DNA from: an uncultured Acetatifactor sp.
GTDB lineage: Bacteria; Bacillota; Clostridia; Lachnospirales; Lachnospiraceae
Direction of reading: 5' to 3'
DNA length: 45,428 bases
Assembly (NCBI GenBank): GCA_910584235.1
Contig: CAJTZD010000030.1
Span: 4,031 to 49,458 of the forward strand
Shown: positions 30,658-38,812 of the stretch, in pieces
How positions within the stretch are numbered: position 1 is the stretch's first letter
Layout: the number at the start of each line of letters is the position of its first letter
The notes under the pieces: model-generated
The model's database searches: none
What the model was told of the DNA's origin: nothing
What the model saw: the letters and a program-made list of their open reading frames with translations, nothing else
Program-made: the position numbers and the translations under genes

Positions 30658-31941
30658 TCACACCGACACCAGCGCACCGTTCCGCTTCCTGGATTCCTCC
30701 GCCAAAAACACCAGCCTGTGCCCGGTCATGGAGTCGTCCAAGGCAGTACAGCAGGGAGAGGGCTCCTCTCCCCTGAGCAGCGTGACGAAATCATGGATGA
30801 TGGCCTGGTCTCCGCCTCCGTGGGCGTTCCCGTGCTGGTCACGGGATACGTCCACCACCTCCGTGATCCTGCCTCCCGGGGCGTCCGGCGCGATGCGGTG
30901 TACGGTAAACCGTTCTTCCTCGAACAGTCCCAGGATTTCCCCCCGGGTGCCCGTGATATGGATATGCCGCCCCGACGCGGTGGCGCCTCCGTTCATGGAG
31001 AATGTCCCCGTGGCGCCGTCCGCAAAGCGCACCATCATGGACTGATGGTCCACAATCTGCAGATTGCAGCGGTAGGCGCAGCGGCTGAAAGGATTCTCCG
31101 GGTCACTTAAGAGCGCCTCTTTTTCCTCCTCGGATATCTTCTCGTATCCGATGTCATGCCAGATATTGCCTGTCCAGCGCTGGGGATGCTCGATATACAG
31201 GCGCCTGGCCGAATAAGGGCATGTCCGCTCTACGGGGCAGTCCGTCAGACAGTGGTGTCCCGCTCCCCGGGGAGCCATCTCGGGCTTGAACTGGAACACG
31301 TTCCCCACGCTGGACACGCTGGCGGGATGGTTTCCCCGCATGAGCCAGGTCATGATATCGATGTCGTGGCAGGATTTGGACAGAAGCATACCCGAGCCGC
31401 ATATCTCAGGAGAGGCGTATTTGCCCCTCACGTAGGACACGGACTCATGGAAATAGCTCACCTGCTCCGCCATACGGATGTCCACCACCCTGCCAATGTC
31501 CCCCGCCGTGAGAATCTCTTTGATTTTCCGATAAAAAGGGGCGTAGCGCAGCACATGGCAGACCATGATGTGCCGATTGGTCACATGCTCACAGTTTAGG
31601 AGCAGCTCCGCCTCCTGCATATTCACCGCAAAGGGCTTTTCCAGCAGAATGTCGTACCCGCGCCGCAGCAGAGGCAGGGACGTGGGCACATGCTGCTGGT
31701 CCATGGTTCCGTTGATGACGCCGTCCGCGAACTTGGGCACCGCCACCAGCTCCTCCACAGAGGAAAAGCAGTTCTCCAGGGGGATTCCGAAAGTCTCCCG
31801 GGCCGTCCGCACCCGTTCCGGATTGATGTCCGCCACGCCTACAATCCTAAACAGCTCCGGATGTTCCAATGCCTCACGGGCATAAATCATGGACCTGACG
31901 CCCATGCCTACGATGATAATGCGAATTGGTCTCGATTTCAT
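30658..31941 (-). CDS. Gfo/Idh/MocA-family oxidoreductase
   Basis: A 427-residue NAD(P)-dependent sugar dehydrogenase-like enzyme. The Rossmann domain shows IIIVGMGVRSMIYAREAL and GVADINPERV; the family motif EKP is present as DILLEKPFA near residue 100. The C-terminal domain carries a cysteine-rich insert (CLTDCPVERTCPYSA and CAYRC, residues about 235-290) seen in a subset of these proteins and perhaps structural. Members oxidise or reduce sugars, sugar acids or inositols. Here it probably processes a sugar released by neighbouring glycosidases. The ATG has AGGA five bases upstream. Confidence 0.9.
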   Translation of the reverse strand: MKSRPIRIIIVGMGVRSMIYAREALEHPELFRIVGVADINPERVRTARETFGIPLENCFSSVEELVAVPKFADGVINGTMDQQHVPTSLPLLRRGYDILLEKPFAVNMQEAELLLNCEHVTNRHIMVCHVLRYAPFYRKIKEILTAGDIGRVVDIRMAEQVSYFHESVSYVRGKYASPEICGSGMLLSKSCHDIDIMTWLMRGNHPASVSSVGNVFQFKPEMAPRGAGHHCLTDCPVERTCPYSARRLYIEHPQRWTGNIWHDIGYEKISEEEKEALLSDPENPFSRCAYRCNLQIVDHQSMMVRFADGATGTFSMNGGATASGRHIHITGTRGEILGLFEEERFTVHRIAPDAPGGRITEVVDVSRDQHGNAHGGGDQAIIHDFVTLLRGEEPSPCCTALDDSMTGHRLVFLAEESRKRNGALVSV

Positions 31942-32193
31942 TTTGTCCTAGCCATTCCTTCCTGGTGTACTTACGAGCGGTTAGATTTGCCGCCGATTCC
32001 TGATACTTTCCGCTCCTGAGTCGGGTGATTTGGCAAACTTTAGCCACCGTCAGTGTAAATTCTTTGGTTCGCTGCCGTGCAAACCTTTCCAGATTTTTGT
32101 TTTCGTATTCATAATAACCGATTGCTTTGTATTTTTCTACAGGAAATTTCATAAGTTTACTTCCAAACTTTCATCCGTATTCCATTTTAGTAC
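31942..32193. other. Intergenic region between the oxidoreductase and ArsR genes
   Basis: AT-rich divergent spacer. A minus-strand open frame (start 32152, GGAAG before it) runs 92 codons into the oxidoreductase gene, beginning MKFPVEKYKAIGYYEY. Because it overlaps that gene by 68 bp in another frame and matches no family I know, I do not call it a gene. No clear promoter for the oxidoreductase was found. Confidence 0.4.
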
Positions 32194-32221
32194 TTGCTAA
32201 AATAAATAAGTGTGATATAAT
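32192..32221 (+). promoter_or_regulatory. ArsR/exporter operon promoter with possible operator
   Basis: TTGCTA (32194-32199), 16-bp spacer and TATAAT (32216-32221), 35 bp before the ArsR ATG. An imperfect inverted repeat ACTT-N12-AAGT (32192-32211) covers the -35 and spacer. ArsR repressors bind such 12-2-12-like palindromes over promoters, so autorepression relieved by a ligand is likely. The operator assignment is tentative. Confidence 0.6.
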
Positions 32222-32256
32222 ACATTTGTCAAAAACAAAATGGGAGGGAGAGAAAC

Positions 32257-32616
32257 ATGGATGCCAAAGTCTTAAAAGCCCTGGGAGAGCCCAAACGCTT
32301 CCAGCTTCTGCAGCTCATGTCCGCCCGGGGCTACTGCGTAGGCGCTCTGGCTCTGCGCAGCGGGCTGTCGGAATCGGCGGTGTCCCAGCATCTGCGGGTT
32401 CTCCGGGAGGCGGGCCTGGTGCTGGGCGTGAAGAGAGGCTATTACACCCACTACCGCCTGGACAAAGAGGCGCTGGAGCAGGTCATCTCCGAACTGCAGC
32501 AGCTCCTGAACACACAGTGCAGGCCCTGCAGCGGCCCGTTCTACGGCTGTCCGGAATCAGAGCGGCTGCAATGCAAGTCCTATGTACCGCCGGAAAAAAG
32601 AGGAAAGGAAAATTAG
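32257..32616 (+). CDS. ArsR-family regulator with Cys-rich C-terminus
   Basis: A 119-residue winged-helix repressor: KVLKALGEPKRFQLLQLM at the start, recognition helix SESAVSQHLRVLREAGLV, wing GVKRGYYTHYRLD. After the fold comes a tail with four cysteines (CRPCSGPFYGC ... CKSY, residues about 88-108), a plausible metal or redox site outside the classical alpha-3 or alpha-5 positions. GGGAGGGAG precedes the ATG. Its stop lies 5 bp before the ABC exporter start, so they form an operon. The inferred role is repression of the exporter until a metal or toxic compound is bound. Confidence 0.93.
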   Translation: MDAKVLKALGEPKRFQLLQLMSARGYCVGALALRSGLSESAVSQHLRVLREAGLVLGVKRGYYTHYRLDKEALEQVISELQQLLNTQCRPCSGPFYGCPESERLQCKSYVPPEKRGKEN

Positions 32617-32620
32617 ACTC

Positions 32621-34354
32621 ATGTTAAAGCGTTTTATCTACTACTATAAGCCCCACAGAAAGATGCTGACCCTGGATATGCTGGCATCCCTGCTGATCTC
32701 GGTGATCGGTATGGTATACCCCATCGTCACCAACAAAATGCTCAATGTCTATATCCCCGAGAAGATGTATACCACCATCGTCCTTGCGGGCCTGGTGGTA
32801 TTGGCCCTGTACATTGTGCGTATGCTGCTTCGGTATTTCGTACAGTATTACGGTCATGTCATCGGTGTGAAAATGCAGTCCCAGATGCGCCAGGACCTGT
32901 TCGCCCATCTGGAGAAGCAGCCCTTTCAGTTCTATGACAACCACGAGACCGGCCGCATCATGACCCGCATTACAAGCGATCTGTTCGAGGTAAGCGAATT
33001 AGCCCACCACGGCCCGGAAAACCTGCTGATCAGCTCCGTGATGATTCTCCTGTCCTTTGCCTATCTGGTGATGATAGACCCCATTCTGACGCTGATCATC
33101 TTTGCCTGCGTGCCTATTCTGGTGGTGGTGACCCTGCACTTCCGCAAGGCCATGAGCCGCGCTTTCGACGACCGCCGCAAGAGCAACGCCACCATCAACG
33201 CCGCCGTGGAAAGCAGCGTCACCGGCATCCGGGTCACAAAGGCCTACACCAACAGCAAGCGGGAAATCGAGAAATTCAGAGAGGGCGACAGGCAGTTCGT
33301 GGACGCTTCCCGCAGAGCCTACAGGGCCATGGCCATGTTCCACTCCTCCACCGCTTTCGTCACGGACATCTTCAACGTGTTCATCCTGATTGCAGGGGGC
33401 CTGTTTTTGTACGCGGGCAGAATCTCTTTCGGTGATTACTCCACATTCATCGTGTCCGTAAACCTGTTCATCAATCCCGTGAACACCCTCATCGGCTTCA
33501 TGGAGCAGCTTCAGAACGGCGTCAGCGGCTTCAAGCGCTTTGTGGAGATCATGGACGCGGAACCGGAAAAGGACGCTCCGGACGCGGAGGAATTAAAGGA
33601 CGTCCAGGGTGTCATCGAATTCAAAAACGTCACCTACGCTTACGACGATTCCAAAGAAGTCCTCCACGACATCAACCTGCGTCTGGAAAAAGGCAGAAAG
33701 CTGGCTCTGGTAGGGCCCTCCGGCGGCGGCAAGACCACCCTGTGCCATCTGCTGCCCAATTTCTACAAGCTGGAGGAAAAGGACGGCTCCATCTTAATCG
33801 ACGGCAAAGACATCCGCCGTCTCACCATGGAGTCCGTGCGCCGCAGCATCGGCATCGTCCAGCAGGACGTATTCCTCTTTGTGGGCACTATCCGGGAGAA
33901 CATCCTCTACGGACGCCCGGACGCCACCCAGGAGGAAGTATACCAGGCTGCCCGCCGGGCCAATATCCATGACTACATCATGACGCTGGAAAAAGGATAT
34001 GATACGGAGATCGGAGAACGTGGCGTAAAACTCTCCGGCGGCCAGAAGCAGCGCCTGAGCATTGCCAGAGTGTTCTTAAAAAATCCCGCCATCTTGATTT
34101 TGGACGAAGCCACCAGCGCCCTGGACAACACCACCGAGGTGCTCATCCAGCAGGCCCTGGACGAATTGTGCAAAGGCCGCACCACTCTGGTGGTGGCCCA
34201 CCGCCTGTCCACCATCCGGAATGCGGACGAAATTGCCGTAGTCATAGGCGGCCGCATCACCGAGCGGGGCACCCACGAGGAACTTATGGAGGCAGGCGGC
34301 ACCTACCAGCAGCTGTATTCCCTGCAGTTTCGGGAAAATGACTTTTTTGAATAG
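32621..34354 (+). CDS. ABC exporter, fused membrane and ATPase domains
   Basis: A 577-residue half-transporter that works as a dimer. Six helices occupy about residues 15-310, including MLKRFIYYYKPHRKMLTLDM at the N-terminus. The ATPase domain has Walker A GPSGGGKTT, Q-loop IGIVQQDVFLF, signature LSGGQKQR, Walker B AILILDEATSALD and the H-loop VAHRLST. Start at 32621 is five bases after the ArsR stop; a longer frame would overlap the regulator. AGGAAAGGA lies 11 bp or more before it. It exports a drug, lipid or peptide; pairing with an ArsR sensor suggests inducible efflux. Confidence 0.95.
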   Translation: MLKRFIYYYKPHRKMLTLDMLASLLISVIGMVYPIVTNKMLNVYIPEKMYTTIVLAGLVVLALYIVRMLLRYFVQYYGHVIGVKMQSQMRQDLFAHLEKQPFQFYDNHETGRIMTRITSDLFEVSELAHHGPENLLISSVMILLSFAYLVMIDPILTLIIFACVPILVVVTLHFRKAMSRAFDDRRKSNATINAAVESSVTGIRVTKAYTNSKREIEKFREGDRQFVDASRRAYRAMAMFHSSTAFVTDIFNVFILIAGGLFLYAGRISFGDYSTFIVSVNLFINPVNTLIGFMEQLQNGVSGFKRFVEIMDAEPEKDAPDAEELKDVQGVIEFKNVTYAYDDSKEVLHDINLRLEKGRKLALVGPSGGGKTTLCHLLPNFYKLEEKDGSILIDGKDIRRLTMESVRRSIGIVQQDVFLFVGTIRENILYGRPDATQEEVYQAARRANIHDYIMTLEKGYDTEIGERGVKLSGGQKQRLSIARVFLKNPAILILDEATSALDNTTEVLIQQALDELCKGRTTLVVAHRLSTIRNADEIAVVIGGRITERGTHEELMEAGGTYQQLYSLQFRENDFFE

Positions 34355-34375
34355 TCTATTTTAGTCAAAGAAAAT

Positions 34376-34433
34376 CCTCCAGTTACGACAGTTCAGGTTA
34401 TTTTCCCCAAGCTGTCATAACATGGAGGTTTTT
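34376..34433 (+). terminator. Terminator after the ABC exporter
   Basis: Long imperfect stem from CCTCCAGTTACGACAG to its near-complement ending CATGGAGG, then TTTTT. On the other strand the stem is followed by TTTT, so it may also stop the convergent metallophosphoesterase transcript. Confidence 0.8.
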
Positions 34434-34461
34434 GCTCAGAATCTCCGGTTCCCCGGCATCC

Positions 34462-35580
34462 CTACCGTAAAGCCCCGGCCACGTCAATCACCACATACTC
34501 GGACCTGCACCCGGTCTTGAACTGAATGGCCCAGTCAGAAATGCCGGAGGTCACGATGAAGTCCGTGTTTCCCCGCCTCTCCAGACCGTACCTCTTGTCG
34601 TCCAGGCCCATCCACTCCCCCATGGGATTAAAGGGCAGCAGCTGGCCGCCGTGGGTATGGCCGGACAGCACCAGATCCACGCCGGACGCCGCCTGGGCCG
34701 CATAGTCATGGGGCTGATGGTCCAGGACTATGCTGTACTTGTCCGGGTCCAGGCCTGCGGTCAGTTCTTCCATCGTAGCCCTTGGCATGCCCATCTGATC
34801 CTGAGAGCGATCCTGCCGCCCGATCAGGTAAAACTGCTCCCCCAGCAGCACGATTTCATCCTGCAATACCCTCACACCGTTCTTCTCCAACTCCGCCACC
34901 AGGTCGGCGCCGCTGTATCCCCGGTATGCCGGACCATAATACCCCTTGTCATGGTTTCCGAAGACATAGTAAACCCCATAGGTGGTCTGCAGGCTTCCCA
35001 GCGCCGCGCAGGCGGCTTCCATGTCCTCTTTGGAAGTGTCATCATCCACGAAATCCCCTGTCACCACCACGATATCCGGATGCTCCGCCTGCATGTCGTC
35101 CACCCATCTCTGAAAGCCCTCCCCGCTGAAAGTATTGCCCACATGGGAATCCGCAAACTGTACGATGCGCAGACTCCCCACCGGCTTCTCCGTCTCCACT
35201 ATGTACGCTTTCCGCCAAACATGATTCGCCAGATACCATCCGCAGATCAGATATGCTGCCGTGATGCCGAGTGCGAAGATCCCGGCGTAATACTTTGTAA
35301 ATTTCTTCCCGCGCTTCTTTTCCATAACCTTACTGACTCCGTCGCACACCAGCCACACAGCCATCAGGTGCAGGATGCTGATGGCCGCGTTGATTGTGCC
35401 AAGGCCTGCCCGGATGCCAATCGCCAGCGCCAGAACCGGAACGATTCCCAGGAGAAAAGACAAAAGCTTCTTTTCCCCGGCGATTCTTTGTATGACTCGA
35501 AACTTAGCGAACCTGCTGATCAGATACAGAATGCCCAGAACAGAGCCAAAAGCCAATGCGCCAAAAATAAATGTCCACAT
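34462..35580 (-). CDS. Membrane-anchored metallophosphoesterase (YkuE/YaeI-like)
   Basis: A 372-residue protein with four hydrophobic segments in residues 1-130 and a calcineurin-like phosphoesterase domain after about 140. Metal-binding motifs appear in order: FADSHVG, VTGDFVDDD, FGNHD, DHQPHD and SGHTHGGQ. AAGGAG precedes the ATG. Family members hydrolyse phosphate esters or pyrophosphate bonds, some on lipid substrates at the membrane. It stands alone, with its own promoter, divergent from the YbaK gene. Substrate unknown. Confidence 0.93.
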   Translation of the reverse strand: MWTFIFGALAFGSVLGILYLISRFAKFRVIQRIAGEKKLLSFLLGIVPVLALAIGIRAGLGTINAAISILHLMAVWLVCDGVSKVMEKKRGKKFTKYYAGIFALGITAAYLICGWYLANHVWRKAYIVETEKPVGSLRIVQFADSHVGNTFSGEGFQRWVDDMQAEHPDIVVVTGDFVDDDTSKEDMEAACAALGSLQTTYGVYYVFGNHDKGYYGPAYRGYSGADLVAELEKNGVRVLQDEIVLLGEQFYLIGRQDRSQDQMGMPRATMEELTAGLDPDKYSIVLDHQPHDYAAQAASGVDLVLSGHTHGGQLLPFNPMGEWMGLDDKRYGLERRGNTDFIVTSGISDWAIQFKTGCRSEYVVIDVAGALR

Positions 35581-35665
35581 CTTTCATTCTCCTTTTGCTT
35601 TCTTTTTATGAGATAGATAACCTTTCCGTGATCTGTCTGAAACGGTACTGATATAGCTTGTTTTC

Positions 35666-35694
35666 AGTATAAACCAATCTTCCCGTCCAGGCAA
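35666..35694 (-). promoter_or_regulatory. Promoter of the metallophosphoesterase gene
   Basis: Minus-strand TTGCCT (35689-35694), 17-bp spacer, TATACT (35666-35671), about 85 bp before the gene. Confidence 0.6.
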
Positions 35695-35715
35695 GGCGAA
35701 ATGTTTTCGCCCCTC

Positions 35716-35744
35716 TTGAAATCCGGAGGCTCATCGTGTACAAT
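35716..35744 (+). promoter_or_regulatory. Promoter of the ybaK gene
   Basis: TTGAAA (35716-35721), 17-bp spacer, TACAAT (35739-35744), 38 bp before the ATG. Its -35 is 22 bp from the -35 of the divergent promoter, back to back. Confidence 0.75.
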
Positions 35745-35782
35745 ACAATCATTACCTTTATGTCAGAAGGAGGATGCCGGAA

Positions 35783-36286
35783 ATGGCCAGGCAAAAGGAT
35801 ATCAAGACAAATGCTATGCGCATACTGGAATCCATGAAGATTCCCTATACCCATCTGACCTACGAATGCAGCGAGTTCACCGACGGGCTCCAGATTGCGG
35901 ACATGCTTGCCCTGCCCTACGAAAAGGTATATAAGACTTTGGTCACCATCGGGGGCGCAGGCGAAAAGCATTCCAGAGATTATTTCGTGTTCGTAATACC
36001 TGTGGCGGAGGAGCTGGACTTAAAAGCGGCCGCCAGAAGTGTGGGTGTAAAAAGCGTGGAGATGATTCATGTAAAGGACATACAGCAGATCACCGGCTAC
36101 ATCCGGGGCGGCTGTACCGCCGTGGGCATGAAGAAGCAGTATGTGACCCGCATCGACAGCTCCGCCCAGAGCCTGGAGAAAATCATTGTCAGCGGCGGAC
36201 GCATCGGCTCCCAGCTGGAACTGGACCCGGGGGACCTGGCCCGGGCGGCAGGGGCACAGTTCGCGGACATTGTCCGGCACCACTAG
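35783..36286 (+). CDS. ybaK: YbaK/EbsC-family Cys-tRNA deacylase
   Basis: A 167-residue editing enzyme that hydrolyses mischarged Cys-tRNA(Pro). Recognisable blocks: TNAMRILESMKIPYTHLTYE, the ALPYEKVYKTLV segment with the conserved catalytic Lys, and the late YIRGGCTAVGMKKQ region with GG-x-SPxG-like geometry, then GGRIGSQLELDPGDL. AAGGAGG lies nine bases before ATG 35783; an ATG at 35774 overlaps that ribosome site and is unlikely. It is a free-standing single gene. Confidence 0.93.
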   Translation: MARQKDIKTNAMRILESMKIPYTHLTYECSEFTDGLQIADMLALPYEKVYKTLVTIGGAGEKHSRDYFVFVIPVAEELDLKAAARSVGVKSVEMIHVKDIQQITGYIRGGCTAVGMKKQYVTRIDSSAQSLEKIIVSGGRIGSQLELDPGDLARAAGAQFADIVRHH

Positions 36287-36326
36287 GAGATAACCGCAAG
36301 AGGCCGCTTAAACTAATATTATTATA

Positions 36327-36478
36327 CTATGGATAGGTGTACTCCTGCTCCCATGTAAGTATCTTTTCCCAATCCTGCTCTTCTCTCAATACTCTCAAAA
36401 TATGTATTTGCTTTTCCGGAGCAACTTGTCTTTATTCTGATTTTCGCTTAAATGAATATTATCTTTTATCAATTCCAT
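36327..36478 (-). pseudogene. Possible frameshifted small gene in an AT-rich gap
   Basis: ATG 36478 has a good GGGAG five bases upstream and opens MELIKDNIHLSENQNKDK, but stops after 27 codons. A neighbouring frame then continues with protein-like sequence (VAPEKQIHILRVLREEQDWEKI ending EYTYP) to a TAG at 36327. The two halves could be one gene broken by a frameshift. I do not recognise it. The whole 36287-36602 gap is AT-rich and otherwise shows no promoter or terminator. Confidence 0.3.
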
Positions 36479-36602
36479 TTTGTCTCCCTCTAAAATAGGA
36501 TTACCAATTGATTTCATTTTATCATATTGAACGTCTCAGCACAATCGCTCTTTCGTATGGGATAACTACGTCAGGCGAAAGTGAAATTCGCGAACTGTTT
36601 TC

Positions 36603-37466
36603 CTATAATTTCTTAATATGCTCTTTCGCCATTGCATAATACCTTTGAAAGCGCTGGGTCTGCGTATCGTTATATTTTACCCCGAGCATAATCCATTCAC
36701 AATACTCGTAGAGCAGAAAATAATCCAGCGCCCTGCGGTAATCGTTGTAAGGAATCCCTTTCTCTTTTATAAAATGCTCATAGTAATATTCGATGGTGTA
36801 GTCTTTATCCGTCTGTTTCATATGGAAAAAGGCCTCTTCGTCCTCCTCCCCATGCGCAATCAGGCGGGCAAGCGAGGCTGGATAGGGTAAGATTCCGGCG
36901 TATTCCCAGTCAATGATAGTCGCTTTTCCCTTCGTGATAAGCACATTAAACGGCAGAAAATCGTCATGACACAGCGTCCGCGGGATATTGGGATATATCT
37001 GCAGAAACGTTTTGTAGGCTTGTTCTAAATCCGGATCGTTCAAATAGTTCCCTCGCTTTTGCCGATCCTGCAGGCTTTCCTCAAAGCCATAGCCCACCCC
37101 TTGCAGTTCCCTTTTTTCCCAATACATATTTTGCAGGTAAATCAATGCATCCAGAACGGCAGTCAATGCCTCCCGCTTGCATTTGCGCAGATTATCTCCC
37201 TCTATATACTCCATAAGAAGAAACAGCTCGCCGCAATAGCTCAGGCTCTTATAAAAACGCGGCGCCCTGTATTCTGCAGATTGCAAAAACGTATCGTAAA
37301 CAGCCAGTTCCCTCTCACTTGTCTTTTTCAGGACATAGCTGGCAGTATCCTCTTCGATTTTCCACACGTTATAGTCCTCGCCATCTTCCTCACATTGAAA
37401 CGTTGTTGCAACGGCTTGTTCGCCAAACCCCATTTGTGCAAGTAATTCTTTTATATTCATGCCCAT
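36603..37466 (-). CDS. Aminoglycoside/choline-kinase-fold phosphotransferase
   Basis: A 287-residue protein of the APH family. It shows an N-lobe ATP-binding strand pattern (VLKKTSERELAVY), LFLLMEYIEG hinge, the Brenner motif HDDFLPFN (His167, catalytic Asp169, Asn174) and the metal-binding IDWEYAG. Members phosphorylate aminoglycosides, choline, fructosamine, homoserine or spore-coat-related substrates; nothing here picks one. The gene is clearly more AT-rich than its neighbours, suggesting different origin. AAAGGA lies 11 bases before the first ATG; a second ATG six bases later is possible. It follows the AraC gene by 98 bp on the same strand. Confidence 0.85.
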   Translation of the reverse strand: MGMNIKELLAQMGFGEQAVATTFQCEEDGEDYNVWKIEEDTASYVLKKTSERELAVYDTFLQSAEYRAPRFYKSLSYCGELFLLMEYIEGDNLRKCKREALTAVLDALIYLQNMYWEKRELQGVGYGFEESLQDRQKRGNYLNDPDLEQAYKTFLQIYPNIPRTLCHDDFLPFNVLITKGKATIIDWEYAGILPYPASLARLIAHGEEDEEAFFHMKQTDKDYTIEYYYEHFIKEKGIPYNDYRRALDYFLLYEYCEWIMLGVKYNDTQTQRFQRYYAMAKEHIKKL

Positions 37467-37564
37467 ATTTGATTTTATCCTTTTTGCGCTTTTTCGGAGG
37501 ATTCATTTCCCCGCTTAGTCCGTGCCCCAGACAGCAATCGCCATCCCGGAATTTGTGCCGTTGC

Positions 37565-38404
37565 TTAACTTCCTCCTGATACCCGGTTCCTCCCCTGCGC
37601 AAGGCGGCGGTACTGCAGGGGCGTACAGCCGTAAGCCGCCCCGAACTGCCTGTCGAACAGGGACGCTTCCTTGAAGCCGCAGGACAGCGCCACCTCTGTC
37701 ACAGAAAGCCCTGTCTCCTCCAGCATGCCCGACGCCATACGCAGGCGGAAAGCCGTCAGGTACCGCTTCGGCGACTCCCCCACCTGCTGCCTGAAAATAC
37801 GGTACAGGTACGTTCTGTCGATTCCCACTGTCCGGGCAATCTCTGCCACGCCAATTTCATAGCCGAAATTATTGTGGATAAAGTCCAGGGCGCGGTTCAC
37901 GTAATCCTGCGCCACGGAAGCGCTTGCAGACTGCTTTGGCATCATATAGGACAGAGTCATGTACAGCCTGCCTAACAGCATGTAGCTGTTCACGTCGCCA
38001 TGTCCAAAGGAATCCACCAGCTGCAGCATCTCCCTGCGCAGCCTCCCTGCGCTTCTGTCCTGAAAGACCACGCTTTCCTGCCCCAGGCCGCATTCCCGTA
38101 AGATACTCTCCGCCTCTGTCCCGCCGAAGCCGATCCAGCAATATTCCCAGGGGTCCGTCCGGTCTGCCTGATAGCGGGTGGACTCCCCGGGGAAAATCAG
38201 AAAGCCCTGCCCAGGCCCTATCTCATACCGCTCTCCCGCCCTCTCATAATACCCCTTTCCCGCCAGAATGAAGTGGAGCAGAAAATGGGGCCGCACCGCA
38301 GGGCCGAAGAAATGTCCGGGCTCGCATTTCTCCCACCCGCAAAAATAGAATGCCAGCACATTGTCCGACCCGATTTCCTGAAAATATTCTTTCACCTCTG
38401 CCAT
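37565..38404 (-). CDS. AraC-family transcriptional regulator, likely of the GH4 gene
   Basis: A 279-residue regulator with an N-terminal cupin-like sensor (RPHFLLHFILAGKGYYERAGERYEIGPGQGFLIFPGE), then the AraC DNA-binding domain with two helix-turn-helix motifs (VAEIARTVGIDRTYLYRIF and VTEVALSCGFKEASLFDRQF). Start 38404 has AGGAGG at normal spacing; upstream in-frame codons do not. It is divergent from the GH4 alpha-galactosidase, whose promoter has a -10 but no -35, the layout expected if this protein activates it in response to an alpha-galactoside (RafR/MsmR-like role). Effector is inferred. Confidence 0.92.
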   Translation of the reverse strand: MAEVKEYFQEIGSDNVLAFYFCGWEKCEPGHFFGPAVRPHFLLHFILAGKGYYERAGERYEIGPGQGFLIFPGESTRYQADRTDPWEYCWIGFGGTEAESILRECGLGQESVVFQDRSAGRLRREMLQLVDSFGHGDVNSYMLLGRLYMTLSYMMPKQSASASVAQDYVNRALDFIHNNFGYEIGVAEIARTVGIDRTYLYRIFRQQVGESPKRYLTAFRLRMASGMLEETGLSVTEVALSCGFKEASLFDRQFGAAYGCTPLQYRRLAQGRNRVSGGS

Positions 38405-38629
38405 ATGCCGCCTCCTGTTTTGATTCTTCCCAGGCTTTCTGCTGTCCCAGGCAGGAAACCTCTGCTGCCCCAGTCCATGGAACTGCCCCCATCCAACATC
38501 ATGCACTCACCGCTCCCAGTGCCGACGGCTTTCCCCCGCCGTCCATGCATACATTCCGCTTCCAGTATAGTTCTCTTTTCCGCTTAACCGCACCATATTA
38601 TGAAAATCCTTTCGCCGGGATTCCTTTTC

Positions 38630-38658
38630 AGTATAGCGCCTCCCTTTTTCCATTTCAA
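38630..38658 (-). promoter_or_regulatory. Promoter of the AraC regulator
   Basis: Minus-strand TTGAAA (38653-38658), 17-bp spacer, TATACT (38630-38635). It leaves a leader of about 220 nt before the regulator ATG, in which I see no clear gene. Confidence 0.65.
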
Positions 38659-38682
38659 TCCCCTTTTTCAAACAGATACAAC

Positions 38683-38740
38683 ATTTGTACAAATTTTAGA
38701 AACATAATCCCTATCTTAATCCTCCGAAATCCCATATAAT
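38683..38740 (+). promoter_or_regulatory. GH4 promoter with upstream palindrome
   Basis: TATAAT at 38735-38740 without a matching -35 at 38712-38717 (TATCTT). About 60 bp before the expected start of transcription is a perfect 12-bp palindrome ATTTGTACAAAT (38683-38694), which also lies 25 bp upstream of the divergent AraC promoter. Likely a shared regulator site. Confidence 0.5.
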
Positions 38741-38758
38741 AAAAAGTACTTATCAATA

Positions 38759-38799
38759 CCCTCATGATGAGGGAATACAAGTGCCGCCCGTCCGGCGGC
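38759..38799 (+). other. Two inverted repeats in the GH4 leader
   Basis: CCCTCAT-G-ATGAGGG (38759-38773) and GCCGCC-CGTCC-GGCGGC (38783-38799). The second is a GC stem ending one or two bases before the ribosome site AAAGGAG, so in RNA it may limit ribosome access or protect the 5' end. No U-run follows either stem, so neither is a terminator. Confidence 0.6.
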
Positions 38800-38812
38800 G
38801 AAAGGAGTAAGA

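Noticed and set aside
31874..32152. 92-codon minus-strand frame before the oxidoreductase
   Set aside because: It has a fair ribosome site but overlaps the oxidoreductase by 68 bp in another frame and resembles no family; kept only as a note on the intergenic region.
38507..38692. Small minus-strand frame upstream of the AraC gene
   Set aside because: It overlaps the inferred AraC promoter, has no convincing ribosome site and no recognisable product.
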